Source: Rhizopus arrhizus (lineage: Eukaryota; Mucoromycota; Mucoromycetes; Mucorales; Rhizopodaceae). Taken from it: DNA of 64,000 bases. Under the pieces are notes generated by a model. That model was given only the letters and a program-made list of their open reading frames with translations, had not been told where the DNA came from and did no database searches. The DNA lies in NCBI GenBank assembly GCA_024220505.1, contig JAKZZE010000035.1, forward strand, positions 372,001 to 436,000, in the 5' to 3' direction. Positions 20,127 to 31,079 of the stretch are shown piece after piece. Position 1 is the stretch's first letter, and the number at the start of each line of letters is the position of its first letter. The translations under genes were made by a program, and so were the position numbers.

Positions 20127-21764
20127 CAGTAGGTGAAAAAATACGAGCAACCTCTGTTCGATTTGTCTTCATATCTTTTTATTTTTGTGTGTATATTTGC
20201 CAGAGCTTTGATATCACACAAACTAATTAGGGCAACAAAGATGCATATAATACACTAAAGAGATTGACTGTACTTGAAGTACAAGCTTTTTAAAAAGGGA
20301 AAGACAGTCATAAAAAAGCCAATGATGATTTTTCAAAATTCGCTATGTCTATTTAATATTTTCTATATCTTCCCTTTGCTTTAATAAGTGCTTCTACTTT
20401 GGCTGGCATACTATTGATGGACCTCTTGCAAGCATTTGCATTGAGTTTATTTCGCTCTACATCCACAAATGGCTAAAGCTTTCTGACACCTCTTTCTCCG
20501 ACTTCATGTGGTGTCAGATTAAGTTTGAGCTGATGCTAAACATGCTTTATATGATTTAAATCCAGACTTTGAGCATACCAATAATTTATATACCTTACAC
20601 TGATACCGCGTACCTATGGAGTTATGAATTTTAATTTATACTTTACGCCGCTATCACTCTGAAGGTACACATCAGACGTCTTCAAATAATGGTACTCTAA
20701 CGTATTCATGTAAATAATGCTAAGCATATGCAGATAAGTCGTTGAGTTTATGCTATCATCATAAAGCTGACATGTCTAAACTGGTCCCTGAATAGTTACG
20801 TGACAACACATGTTCATCCTACCGCTGCTGTGCTTTACTGTAATGTCGATGTGATGAGGAAGCAAAATGTCATTTGATACCACCCCATAGTATTTTACTC
20901 CATCTGATCACTAGATGCTAATCTTTGCTTCAGCTGAGAACGCTACTGGTCGTCACTCTTGACTTGACCAGTTGCGATGCCTTTTTGCTCAGGCCATCTG
21001 CTTTTTGCAATGATCCTTTTTTAAAAATGCCTTCTTTTTTTTTAGCTCTCGGTGGCACTTTATGGATCTCAGCGCATTTACTCCTGAACTGTACATCAAC
21101 AAGTAACCAAACTTACCTAAGTCCCTGAATAGCTCATTCGCTACTGTTCGATGACCAGTAATAATACACAGCTCGATATAGTGCTTCATGGCATAAGAGA
21201 CAATAGCATGTCTTCCAGCATACAGGTGTGAATTTCATGGAAAAAGCTTCCTAGTATACCTTCTAACTATGCGAGAATGAACGTAATATTTATCTGTAAT
21301 ATCCTCTAGCTTCATACTATTTAGTGATATATTTTTTATTTCTGGATTGCTTTTCCATTGGTATAGATTTAGGCATGATGATGAGAAGTAGTGAGAGAAG
21401 TTGAGTAAAAAAAAAGAAACCAAGGGCTCTTGAAGTCGCACTTGCTTTTATATGAATACAATAAGGAACACCCACAGTTCCATACATGTACGCTATATAG
21501 TCTTCCGATATGTTCTTTGTTGATTTAAATGTAAACATATGAATACCGTACATAATTTAAGCTGGTCGGAAGTCAAATTTTTAAATTCGGATTCTCATTC
21601 CTCTCTCAATTTCCAGCATTGCTACATGAGACCTTTACTGTTTCAAGACACATGACCCCGAAAATATACCATAGGAGTCTCAAGCCGGTAGTTGGCATGC
21701 ACCTTTTGATATAGCGAAAAAAGTCGATTTTGCCAAAAGGTTGCTCGTATTTTTTCACCTACTG
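20127..21764 (-). mobile_element. Tc1-like element D, decayed
   Basis: Ends CAGTAGGTGAAAAAATACGA and its reverse complement are flanked by TA (20125-20126, 21765-21766). Minus-strand traces of a Tc1 transposase run from about 21375 to 20355. They include the C-terminal INSMPAKVEALIKAKGRY block typical of this group, but with many stops and frameshifts and no readable DDE triad. Size (1638 bp) is standard for Tc1. The element splits the internal region of LTR element X. Confidence 0.8.
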
Positions 21765-21832
21765 TAGTTTAATCTTTTTGTGTATCGTTATTTATTTTAA
21801 TACAACTGATATCATATAGAAAATAACTATGT

Positions 21833-22291
21833 TTACAACACAATCCATTGCCATGTAGGAAGGTCATTGGGAATGAAATGATCAAAGTGATTTGACGATT
21901 GGTTAATGTATTGCTGAGTTGTTTCAACCTTAGGAGCGTCGCAGTACGTTTGGACTTCCAAAAGATATTTGATACAGTTTGCAATGTGTGATGCTTCATT
22001 GCGAAGGCTTTCCAGTTGATCCATGGGTAAGTGGTTCGATACACCTCTAGCAAACCTTTGAGATACTTCTTGCAGTTTTTGACGAAGTATGGTCAAGGAA
22101 TCAATGCTACCAGTAACCAGGGGATTTTCATCAGCTGTCTCCATCATGTCAACATCCTTCTGGTAAGGCAAAACTGGTTCAGTTGCTTCTTGACTAGATG
22201 TAGAGTGAGTATCAACAGGAACCATAGGGCTAATGTCTTGAGCATTGTTGATTGTGGTAATTTCCATAGGTAAGTTGTTTTGAATGGCCAT
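21833..22291 (-). CDS. Gag-like N-terminal protein of LTR element X, truncated
   Basis: 152 residues from the ATG at 22291, the first good start about 46 bp inside the LTR edge at 22337. The protein is acidic and Ser/Thr/Pro-rich at the N-terminus. A helical segment follows (TILRQKLQEVSQRFARGVS), and it ends IPNDLPTWQWIVL. Position directly after the 5' LTR is the usual gag position. No zinc knuckle is present and the length is too short for a whole gag, so the frame is probably cut by a stop plus the element D insertion. Family assignment is inferred from context only. Confidence 0.5.
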   Translation of the reverse strand: MAIQNNLPMEITTINNAQDISPMVPVDTHSTSSQEATEPVLPYQKDVDMMETADENPLVTGSIDSLTILRQKLQEVSQRFARGVSNHLPMDQLESLRNEASHIANCIKYLLEVQTYCDAPKVETTQQYINQSSNHFDHFIPNDLPTWQWIVL

Positions 22292-22337
22292 TTTTGATAG
22301 GATAGAGCAAATAAAATTTAGCATTCGTTGAAAAAAA

Positions 22338-22416
22338 TGTGTTATCTCGTAACAATAAAAGACTATAAAATTCAACGAGACTTAAAAAAATTATATTTTT
22401 ATTTAATATTGTTGTA
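22338..22416 (-). repeat. LTR of element X, left fragment (split by Z)
   Basis: Reverse complement of bases 36386-36464 of the uninterrupted LTR X2. It begins TGTGTTATCTCG (the LTR 3' tip on the minus strand) and stops at the TA where composite element Z starts. Together with 31956-32273 it rebuilds one LTR of about 397 bp, the same size as X2. Confidence 0.85.
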
Positions 22417-22506
22417 CAGTCGTTTCATTCCACATGTGAGGATTTTGCGAAAAAAAGTACGGGCTTTCAAATAAATATTGGGGGTCTTACCAAAAAAATT
22501 CACTGG

Positions 22507-22957
22507 TTGTTTGAAGTTCAATTCGTGGATTGTGAGAGGGCCATTTCACACTTTATTTTAAATAAAAACATTTGGAATATGATTCAAACAGTTATCAAAC
22601 TGGTTCTTCCACATCCGAATTTTTACACTGAGTTGTGGGTTTGCTTGGTCAGGTCCTTTTTGTTTTTGCTTGGTTGGATCTCCCAAAATGTTAACATGCA
22701 CCGATTGTGAAGGAAACTTCAATACAAATGACACCCTCAAAAGACATAAATATGAAAGGCATTGTAAACAATGCACTATCACCGCAACAGTCGAAGGTAC
22801 ATTCAATTTAGATTCAAATCTACAATTGTTGACTCTGGGTTTTCAGGAATTTGTGAAAAGGTTGTAATAAAAAGAAAAAATGATCATTTACAATGTCCTT
22901 TTTGCAATAAAGAACACTTGACTAGAGAAGGTATAAAATCTCATATACTAAAATGAA
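22507..22957 (+). pseudogene. Zinc-finger reading frame in left inverted end of Z
   Basis: Three overlapping open segments in different frames together encode two zinc-finger-like motifs: CTDCEGNFNTNDTLKRHKYE followed by RHC, and CPFCNKEHLTREGIKSH. Frames break near 22700 and 22860, so either there are short introns or the copy is damaged. The same sequence, with the same second break, occurs on the minus strand at 31416-31865. A DNA-binding role is inferred from the C2H2 spacing. Alternatively it could be the N-terminus of the larger Z protein. Confidence 0.5.
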
Positions 22958-22997
22958 AATGTAAAGCAGCTCTTTTCAATGAAAGAACCAAGACAAC

Positions 22998-23649
22998 TGT
23001 TTAGGAAAGGGGAGTTTTAGGTAAATATAATATAGCAATCAAAGATAAAGAAATACTGTTAGAACTTGGTATCTCTTTATTAAGTTAAGATAACTATTGT
23101 ATGATAAAAAAAATAAATTCTACATGTAAAAAGTGAGAGTATTTATAGACATGATACGGATAAAGAATTAGGACAGATTTATAATCAATTTGACAGAATA
23201 GATGATTACTATTTCTAATTATTAGTTTAGCCTGTTCCTAGCTTGTATTGTCAATTATGCTATTGGGATGGTTTCAGATATAACTATTTAAGGAGACGGT
23301 ACGGATGAATATAAAGACTTTTAGTTCCGTGATTGGATATCATTGTTAACAATAATATCTCAGTCAGGATAAATGTTTTCATGGTTAACGATGATCCGGT
23401 AAGTAATCGTCATTCCCTATTCAACATGCTCATACTATCACTAAACTATATTACAACCATGTCATCTTATTTGACTATGTGAAGTTAATATGAATAAAGC
23501 TTAATATAAAAATCTAATCAAAGTATTTTATTGATCTGTGTTGGGAATAATATTATAAATGATTCCAAGTTATGTCAACATATTATTCAGGATCATATCT
23601 GATTCCTTTTACTAAAATAAAGTGACTATAATCTTATGTATCCTTAACA
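22998..23649 (-). repeat. Solo LTR, family Y, copy 2
   Basis: 652 bp, reverse orientation relative to the copy at 13926-14576 and nearly identical to it. It is flanked by the 5-bp duplication ACAAC (22993-22997, 23650-23654). The other inverted end of Z, near 31383-31390, preserves the empty site as an uninterrupted CAAGACAACGAAAA on the corresponding strand. Confidence 0.92.
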
Positions 23650-23679
23650 ACAACGAAAAAATAAAACTATGATGCTGCC

Positions 23680-23883
23680 GTTTTGAATGCATGTGGTGCT
23701 TTATTATTTGAGAAGCCTCAGCAGGACCAAATATTTCAACTTTTTGATGCAATGAACCTCAGTCCCATTTTTTTGACCACCAATCAAGGCAAAGAAGTAA
23801 ATGTATTAGTGCATGTAGATGATGTTAGTCAGATTTGCAACAGCAATTTTACAAAAGCCATTCCAGTCTCCAAAAAAAAATAG
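23680..23883 (+). pseudogene. Diverged second copy of a Z protein segment
   Basis: The open stretch includes GKEVNVLVHVDDVSQ and ends AIPVSKKK. Past the near-identical inverted repeat (ending about 23718), DNA similarity to the right arm is lost, but protein-level similarity remains. The right arm near 31150-31250 encodes GEEFNVLAHE and SASVVAKKRLIDNEP at the corresponding position. The left arm therefore holds an older, diverged duplicate of the same coding region. Downstream to 24636 only stops and short frames are seen. Confidence 0.45.
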
Positions 23884-24636
23884 TTGATGACAACTGAAAC
23901 ATTTTGAAAAATCGAAACCTTGCCGATATCAAAAACTTCAAGAACTCCTTTTATATCATTGGTTTGATAACAATAAGACTAAGAATCAAGTCACATAAAA
24001 AATAAAAAACAGTTTTGTAATCAGTGACATCAATATCATTTTTGAAGTACCTTGATTATCCAATGTTGATAATAAAAAGGTTGATTTCAAAAATTTGTGT
24101 GTGACTTACAATATAGGTGCCATTGGGAATATAGGATCAAATTGATAAAAAAGAGTTTTTGTGCTATATAGGTATTCTGATTAGAAGGATCGTTTTCTTT
24201 TCATATTGCATTCACAGATTGACATTGGTTTTTTTGATACATGATGTGTAAAGGATATTTTAAATCAGTTTTTGGAGGTTTTAAAACAAATACGATTGTG
24301 GTTTTAAACTTGTAACCAAACATTCTGTGAAGTGACGCTAAGCATGTAGACTGACCCGTCTACCACTTTTTTTATGTCTATCTCAGAAAAAAAATTCCTG
24401 CATGATTCCAGCACTTGTTTCGAGTTTTGGCAGAGAGTGAATTTAGTTAACTTCCATGCAAAAAAAAAAAAAAAAAAAAAAAATTGTGTCAAAGTATATG
24501 GTATTTCAAAATCACTGGTATGCTTCTGATTGATTTATAGTCAAGAAATGTTACTTGTCGTGTAATTTCAAAGCAATGGTTATAAAAGACATCTTTTTTA
24601 ACTTTCTATATTTCAGTAAATGTCAAGAGTGGTATA
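23884..24636. other. AT-rich interior of Z, no gene recognised
   Basis: Left-arm interior sequence without an open frame above about 70 codons. It includes a homopolymer run of A at about 24459-24482. The same interior continues to the right of element E from 26285 to 26744, where no coding region was identified either. Confidence 0.6.
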
Positions 24637-26282
24637 CAGTTGCCGTCAAAACTGGTCGCATGTTTTCATATTTTGCCTATACACGTTGCGGTCTACTTCA
24701 TTTCTTAGTTTATAGCAATGTAGTATACACCATTCGAAAGAGCAAACTCTGGGTAACTCAGTGGTAGTACAAGTATTGCAGTAGATCCAGTGTATCGGTA
24801 ATAACTGGCCCTCAAATTCCGACGGTACATGCGACCAGTTTTGACGGCGTTTATAAGTAAACGTTTTGATATACTTTATTTAAAAAAAGCAATACTTAGT
24901 CCAACGACCTTTTGCTTTAATAACTGCAGCACACCTTTTCGGCATACTTTCGATGTATTTTTGGCATTCCTCTTTAGAAATGGCATACCAGGTCTTACCT
25001 ATACGCTCCCATAGCTCATGCATACTACTTGGTGGTGCCTCATAGCTATGAAATAGCTCTCTCTTTAAATGTGCCCACATATGCTCTATAGGATTTAGGT
25101 CTGGGGACTGAGGAGGCCATTCCAATACCTCGAATGGCTGCTGGTCAATCCATTCTTTCACTACCTTCGATGTATGCTTGGGATCATTATCCTGCTGAAA
25201 CACTATTTTGGAAGAATCCAAGCCATAACTCTCCATTGTCTTCAGTAAGTCATCTTTTAAGACCTCAAGATAGGTCTCGCTATTCATACGATGACCTACA
25301 TCAACTATCCACCCAACGCCTTCCCATGTAATGCAGCTCCAGACCATAATATTGCCACCCCCATGCTTGACGGTTTGCTGTACATGTCGCGAGTTCAACT
25401 CCTCATGGGGTAGTTTCCATGTATAAGCCTTTCCGTCGGATGCAAAACGATTTATTTTGGTCTCATCTGAGAATATGACACGTTTCCAGTCGTCCACAGT
25501 CCAATGTTGGTGCGATTTAGCCCATTGAAGGCGTTTAATGATGTTTTGCGTTCGCAGCAATGGTTTTTGAGGCTTGACAAATGCTATAAAGCCAGCTTTT
25601 TTAAGGACGCGGCGTACGGTACTGTCACTTACAGACATTCCAAATTCTTCTTTTAGAGCTTTTTGGATCTCTACAGCATAATTTTTTCTTCCCAAGGTGA
25701 CTAATCTCCGGATGTAGCTTACCATGCGTTGACTAATTAGAGATGGACGACCACCTTCATCAACATTTCCACTCATCTTCAGAGATGAGCGGTACTTCTG
25801 AACAGTAGTACGACTAACACCAACTTGTTTTGCTATTTTGCTGTTTGACTTCTTGGATCTTAGCAATGAGGAAATGCTGTTTACTTTGTCGGTTGAAATT
25901 GCGCGCATGTCGAATCTGCAATGGTGCAATTTCTTAATGGGGTGTCGCAATGTAGCAAAAAAACACTTACATGTAAACAATATTATTATAATAGAAGAAA
26001 GAGAAGAAAAAAATATAAAAAATTTACAATTAAGTCACATTTTTGTGACTATATTATGTCACTTATAAACGCCGTCAAAACTGGTCGCATGTACCGTCGG
26101 ACTTTGAGGGCCAGTTATTACCGATACACTGGATCTACTGCAATACTTATACTACCACTGAGTTACCCAGAGTTTGCTCTTTCGAATGGTGTATACTACA
26201 TTGCTATAAACTAAGAAATGAAGTAGACCGCAACGTGTATAGGCAAAATATGAAAACATGCGACCAGTTTTGACGGCAACTG
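24637..26282 (-). mobile_element. Tc1/mariner-like element E, apparently complete
   Basis: 1646 bp, flanked by TA (24635-24636, 26283-26284). Ends are CAGTTGCCGTCAAAACTGGT and its reverse complement, with about 222-bp inverted repeats that differ at only a few positions. Each inverted repeat contains an inner, inverted copy of the tip (GACCAGTTTTGACGGC), so each end can fold on itself. The transposase inside is intact. It interrupts element Z. Confidence 0.92.
24880..25908 (-). CDS. Tc1 transposase of element E (DD34E), intact
   Basis: 342 residues from the ATG at 25908. The frame is open for 24 further codons upstream, but MRAISTDKVNSISSLLRS aligns with the usual start of this group. The N-terminus holds paired helix-turn-helix DNA-binding regions (SKIAKQVGVSRTTVQKYRSS near residues 22-42) and a GRPS linker. 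The catalytic core has Asp in FSDETKINRFA, Asp in FQQDNDPKHTSK, and Glu in SPDLNPIEHMW. The spacing between the second Asp and the Glu is 34 residues. It catalyses cut-and-paste transposition at TA. No stop or frameshift is present, so activity is plausible. Confidence 0.93.
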   Translation of the reverse strand: MRAISTDKVNSISSLLRSKKSNSKIAKQVGVSRTTVQKYRSSLKMSGNVDEGGRPSLISQRMVSYIRRLVTLGRKNYAVEIQKALKEEFGMSVSDSTVRRVLKKAGFIAFVKPQKPLLRTQNIIKRLQWAKSHQHWTVDDWKRVIFSDETKINRFASDGKAYTWKLPHEELNSRHVQQTVKHGGGNIMVWSCITWEGVGWIVDVGHRMNSETYLEVLKDDLLKTMESYGLDSSKIVFQQDNDPKHTSKVVKEWIDQQPFEVLEWPPQSPDLNPIEHMWAHLKRELFHSYEAPPSSMHELWERIGKTWYAISKEECQKYIESMPKRCAAVIKAKGRWTKYCFF

Positions 26283-27601
26283 TACCATACTTCTTTTTTT
26301 TCGATTTTATAGATGGAACCGCTGGGATGTTTTCTATTACGCAAATCCTCATGGGTGTTCATCGTCAAGAACATTGTACCTGGTCTATCCAAGGTAGTTT
26401 ATAGCATTGCATCCTAGTTCATATTAGGATGTGCTACCTTGTATCACATAAAATTTATTTCTCAATAAAGAATACTGTCTTTACTCTTGTTTAAAATCTT
26501 CATATTTCATTCGACCACTTGTATAACTTTTTACAACTGATAAAAAAAAAGGTTCATTATAGGCCATTTTTTGTATCGCAAACTCAATCACTCCTGTGTT
26601 TTTTTACTGAATAACAACAGAAAATTAGTATTTCTAACCAAAATATGTAATCCGTAAAAAAAATTGAATCGATAGGGGGAATTTTATTGGTAAACAACTT
26701 TTTTTTTACCAGCTTGAATTGTACATGCAGATTGTAAAAATGTGTTAAACATATGAAGAGAATGTCTGCTTCAATGATGAAACGACATGCTCATTTACAC
26801 GGGTAATTACTGGAAGAAGCTGATTTACCGACAGCTCTAAAAGTTTGTTCAATTGGGAGTTGTTTATAACAGGGATTTCCACATCATCACCATACAAGTT
26901 CAGTATTGATTGGAGTATTTTGATTATTTCACCTTCTGACTTGCACTTTTGTATTTGATTCTCGATGAATTTTTTTTTCAAAGAGCCTACAATTTCATCT
27001 TCTACATTACCATCTTCTTCATCAAATATTTTCAATGCAATTTCTCGGAAAACTTCGGACATAATCTTATAGTCAGATATGTCATGGCCATTATCACATT
27101 GGGAAAGAGTGAAGATGTTGTAGGGGTACAAAGTATGGTTATCGGTTATCACGCATGCAGCTCTTGATCGGTTATACGTACTACGGTAATGAAAGTTGGT
27201 TTGTATTTGGCGAGTTTGATATAGGAAATCATAAGTGTTTATGTTGTGGTTATGAGATTCCATCATAAGCTTCTTTGCTTTATTCCAAGACTCTTTGTGT
27301 ATACAAATTTTTATATTTCTTGACTGTTCGTTGCTGGAGATAGTAAAATGATGTGTGGATGGACCAACGTCTGGTTCATAAGGACTATCAATGCGGATAC
27401 TAGATGTTACCAGTGAGTTGAATGTTTTTGTACCAAATATAAGTTTTGAGCCATAATTGTCGATAATTGTTGTCACCCAAATATTCCGATAAGGGAATCG
27501 AGGTGGAGGAAGTGAAGAAGATGGCTGTTTTTTTGATTTAACTGTGAAATCTTCCCTGTGTGCATCTACTGACCTCGTCCTTCCATAGACTTCATGACAT
27601 A

Positions 27602-29273
27602 CAGTGGCCAGCAAAACCGTTCGCACAAAACGTATTTTTTTTTCTTTCTGCGCCTTTTACGACATACTACTTCTATTAAGCGCTACCGATAATACATATT
27701 GCCTAAAGGTACAAACTCTTGGCTTTCTGATGACGTATAACATGTCACTCTAAGCGCACCCTAAACAGTACTACAGACAATCAAAGCTCAAAGGTACATT
27801 CGAACGGTTTTGCGGCCGTATGTTTTGAAATCAAAATGTGTTAAATAAGTTTACTTAATATCCAATATAATGGCCATCAGCCTCAATAACTGCACAGCAT
27901 CGCTCTGGCATACTTTTAATAAATGTTTGGCATTCTTCAGCTGTAATTTGGTACCAAGTGTGTCCTATACGGTCCCATAGCTCATGTATGCCACACAGAG
28001 GGCAGCCATAGTTTCTAAACAACCGTCTTTTACGTAATTGCCACATGTTTTCGATTGGGTTTAAGTCTGGTGATTGTGATGGTCATTTCATTGCATGAAA
28101 CTCTTGCTCATTTAGCCATTTTGATACTACTTTAGCTGTATGTTTGGGGTAGCTATCCTGCATAAAGATGAATTGATTGGTAGATTTTCCACTTTCTTCC
28201 ATATACCAAGCCAAAGACTTCATCAAATCATCTTGTAAAACCTCCAAATAGACGTCCTTTGCCATGCATTTGCCCACATCCACAATATAGCCTGGGCCAT
28301 ATCAGCTAATATAGCTCCATACCATTATAGAACCTCCTCCATGCTTCACTGTCTCACGAACCTGATACTTTTTAACGGTTTGCCTGGCACTTTCCATACA
28401 TAAGACTTTCCGTCGAATCCAAAATGGTTGACTTTGGTTTCGTCAGACCATATGACGTTCATCTAATCGTTTACTGTCCAGTCAATGTGCTGACGAGCCC
28501 ATTGGAGCCTCCTCTTTCTATTTCTTTCATTAATTAAAGGTTTCTTTGGCTTGACAAATGAGACCAAATCAGCATCTTTTAATGCCTTACGTACGGTATC
28601 TACAGAAACTGACTTGCCCAGGTTCTGCTCCAACGACTGCTGTGCTTGTACAGCGTTTTCGAGTCCATCAGCTGTTACAGCACGAACTAGATGTTGCTGC
28701 TTTCGTTTAGTGAGCGCTTTTGGTCTGCCACCTTTGTCATTTCTAGTAGGCAAACCTAATTCTAAGCGAATCTTATGAACAGTAGATGATAATACTTTGA
28801 CTATCTTTGCAATTTTGTGATAAGAAAAACCTTGACGAAGGTAAAGCTCAATTGTGTTCTTGCGATCTTCTGTCAATGGTTGCATGTTCGGTAATTACTT
28901 GGTAGATGTCGAGATGTCGAAATGCGAATGCATGAATGACAAAAGAAAAAAAGTAGAAAAATAATGCGCAGTGATGAGTTTGTAAGCAGCGAAAGTTCTG
29001 GAAGGATTGGAGGGTGCAGTGACTGCGTTTACCGCAATCGGCCAACTCCTAAAACATGGCCGCAAAACCGTTCGAATGTACCTTTGAGCTTTGATTGTCT
29101 GTAGTACTGTTTAGGGTGTGCTTAGAGTGACATGTTATACGTCATCAGAAAGCCAAGAGTTTGTACCTTTAGGCAATATGTATTATCGGTAGCGCTTAAT
29201 AGAAGTAGTATGTCGTAAAAGGCGCAGAAAGAAAAAAAAATACGTTTTGTGCGAACGGTTTTGCTGGCCACTG
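27602..29273 (-). mobile_element. Tc1/mariner-like element F
   Basis: 1672 bp flanked by TA (27600-27601, 29274-29275). Ends are CAGTGGCCAGCAAAACCGTT and its reverse complement, with about 220-bp inverted repeats (27602-27822, 29053-29273) that are nearly identical. Inner inverted copies of the tip (CGAACGGTTTTGCGGCC) lie at 27806-27822 and near 29059. It sits in frame in the large protein gene of Z. The transposase is damaged. Confidence 0.92.
27855..28885 (-). pseudogene. Element F transposase, inactivated
   Basis: The frame starts MQPLTEDRKNTIELYLRQG at 28885 with a helix-turn-helix (FSYHKIAKIVKVLSSTVHKI). A TGG to TAG stop follows WTVND at about 28463. The next segment holds WSDETK with the first Asp, a frame break lies between about 28290 and 28400, then come MQDSYPKHT with the second Asp and a TGG to TGA stop near 28081. 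The C-terminus is MPERCCAVIEADGHYIGY. It is related to the element E enzyme (shared VKPKKPL/VKPQKPL region). With near-identical ends, F probably moved using a relative's enzyme. Confidence 0.85.
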
Positions 29274-29430
29274 TATTACCAAAATAGCTTTGCTATTGAT
29301 CACCATTATCATCCCCCCAGGAAGAGCCGAGCAAGAATATTTGATATGCTTCTTAGTACTCCAATCCGTATTTAATAGGGTGCACATTTCTTCGTCAAGT
29401 TCCTGGAATTCATTTGGATTAAATAGATTA

Positions 29431-31079
29431 CACTAGGTGAAAAAATAGGGACAACCTTTTCGAAAATTTCATTTCATGCAGCATGTAGCATTAAGAGAAG
29501 GTCGCCTCATGACGCTAGCAATATGTTAAAAAGAGGTTAATGTGTAAAGTATTTCATCAAAATATGATGAGCCAACTATGGAAAATGAGGGAGTAATGCA
29601 TGTATAATTGGTCAAATTTTAGATACTCCACAGCTCAGTTTTAGACCATATTTCGTACTCTTCTAATTTGACCTGGAATATCAGCTACAATTAAAATGCA
29701 AACCAATTCTAATTTTAGCTATGCACATTCCTATAATTAATAATATAAAATGGGTGCTGCTTTCCTCCATTCATACATTCTTTTTTTTTCATTATATTCT
29801 TCTTACTTCCTGTGAAGTTTCTCTTACTTATGCTTCGCGCTTTATCTCAAGACACGCAAGACAGCATCAAGTCTGCACTGATGAGCAATAGAGTCCCAAA
29901 GGATATTGCTGGTGAATTTGGTATCCATCCCAAGACAGTTAGGAGATATAGAAACAAGCTATTTGGGCCAATAGTACCCGCGACACGTGGTAGACATACA
30001 CTTGTGTCATCTGCTACGAAGGAATATATCATGGTATTACTGATTAAAGGAGCCCTAAAGACAGCCAAGGACGTACATCGGATGCTCATACAACTTGGGT
30101 ATTCTATGACTTACCGTTCAGCAATAAACGTCCTTGTATCAATGGGTTTTAATTCTAGGCGTAAAAAGAAGCAGCTTCTTTTAACTAATAACCACCGCAA
30201 GCAGAGGTTAGCATGGGCAAAGAAGTATCAAAACTGGTCTATACAACAGTGGCATCAAGTAGTGTTCTCCGATGAAACGAAAATTAACATTTGGGGATCT
30301 GATGGCTGCAGATACTATTGGACCCAGTCTGGTGATGTCCTTCGTCCACACCACATAGATCTTTCAGTGAAGCATGGTGGCGGCAAATTGGTAATGTGGG
30401 GATGTATAACCAGTGAGGGATCAGGATATGCGTGCCAGGTATACGATGGTACTATGGACTCCTTGGTGTACCAGCATATCCTTGGAGCAACTTACATGGA
30501 AACGCTGAAGTACTATGGTATGAACAAGCGCACTATTTACTTTTAACAAGATAACGACCCAAAGCACAAGTCGAAACCAACAATGTCATGGCTCCAACAA
30601 AACAAGGTCCAGTACATTAACGATTGGCCACCTAATAGTCCGGATCTGAATCCTATAGAGCATGTGTGGCATTTGCTGAAACTTAGGTTAAGCCTTTATG
30701 AACGAAAGGCCAGAAACATCGACGAGCTATGGGAACGAGTTGACTTTGGATGGAACAGGCTAGATAAAGATGATTGTAGAAGTTACATTGACAGCATGCC
30801 TGATCGCATAGCAGCGGTACTCAAATCAAAAGGGAGATTTACTCGTTATTAAATAAATACTACCCATTTTATAATATAACGATTATAAAATTATTGCAAC
30901 TATTTCCTCTTTTCTTCCGCCATATGTTATCCTGATTAGTTTTATATGCGGGAAACGTAATACTCACTACCTAAGGTTACGCTCTATAGGCATGGCTTGG
31001 ATGTCGTACGGAGTGGAGGAGAAAAAAAAAAAGTTAAAAATTATTTTAGGGTAGGTTGTCCCTATTTTTTCACCTAGTG
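29431..31079 (+). mobile_element. Tc1/mariner-like element G
   Basis: 1649 bp flanked by TA (29429-29430, 31080-31081). Ends are CACTAGGTGAAAAAATAGGG and its reverse complement, resembling those of element D. The opposite-facing ends match over at least 26 bp; no inner inverted tip copy was seen. It lies within the minus-strand protein gene of Z, with its own transposase on the plus strand. Confidence 0.9.
29830..30852 (+). pseudogene. Element G transposase, single nonsense codon
   Basis: The ATG at 29830 starts MLRALSQDTQDSIKS. A helix-turn-helix region (KDIAGEFGIHPKTVRRYRNK), FSDETKINIWGSDG with the first Asp (about 30270), QDNDPKHKSK with the second Asp (about 30550) and DLNPIEHVW with the Glu (about 30655) are all present in one frame to the stop at 30852. 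The only lesion seen is TAA at 30544-30546, exactly where relatives have CAA (Gln) in FQQDND or YFQQD. It is therefore a very recently inactivated copy. Total length would be about 340 codons, the usual Tc1 size. Confidence 0.9.

Larger units (their letters stand above)
19880..22337 (-). mobile_element. Internal remnant of LTR retrotransposon X, interrupted by element D
   Basis: This lies immediately inside the minus-strand LTR that ends at 22338. It contains a gag-like frame next to the LTR, then Tc1 element D (20127-21764). Beyond that is about 245 bp (19880-20124) with a 75-codon open stretch (SLTIGPSARHRDRV) of no recognised family. Protease, reverse transcriptase and integrase are absent here. 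The left limit is set by the end of element B. Confidence 0.5.
22417..23718 (+). repeat. Left long inverted end of Z (interrupted by LTR Y2)
   Basis: Subtracting solo LTR Y2 and its duplicated ACAAC, this repeat is about 645 bp. It matches the reverse complement of 31310-31955 almost base for base, with a one-base indel near 22661 as an example difference. Homology ends sharply after GAGAAGCCTCA. Confidence 0.85.

Noticed and set aside
24459..24482. A-run as a LINE or SINE poly(A) tail
   Set aside because: No LINE or SINE body precedes it, and no target duplication flanks it.
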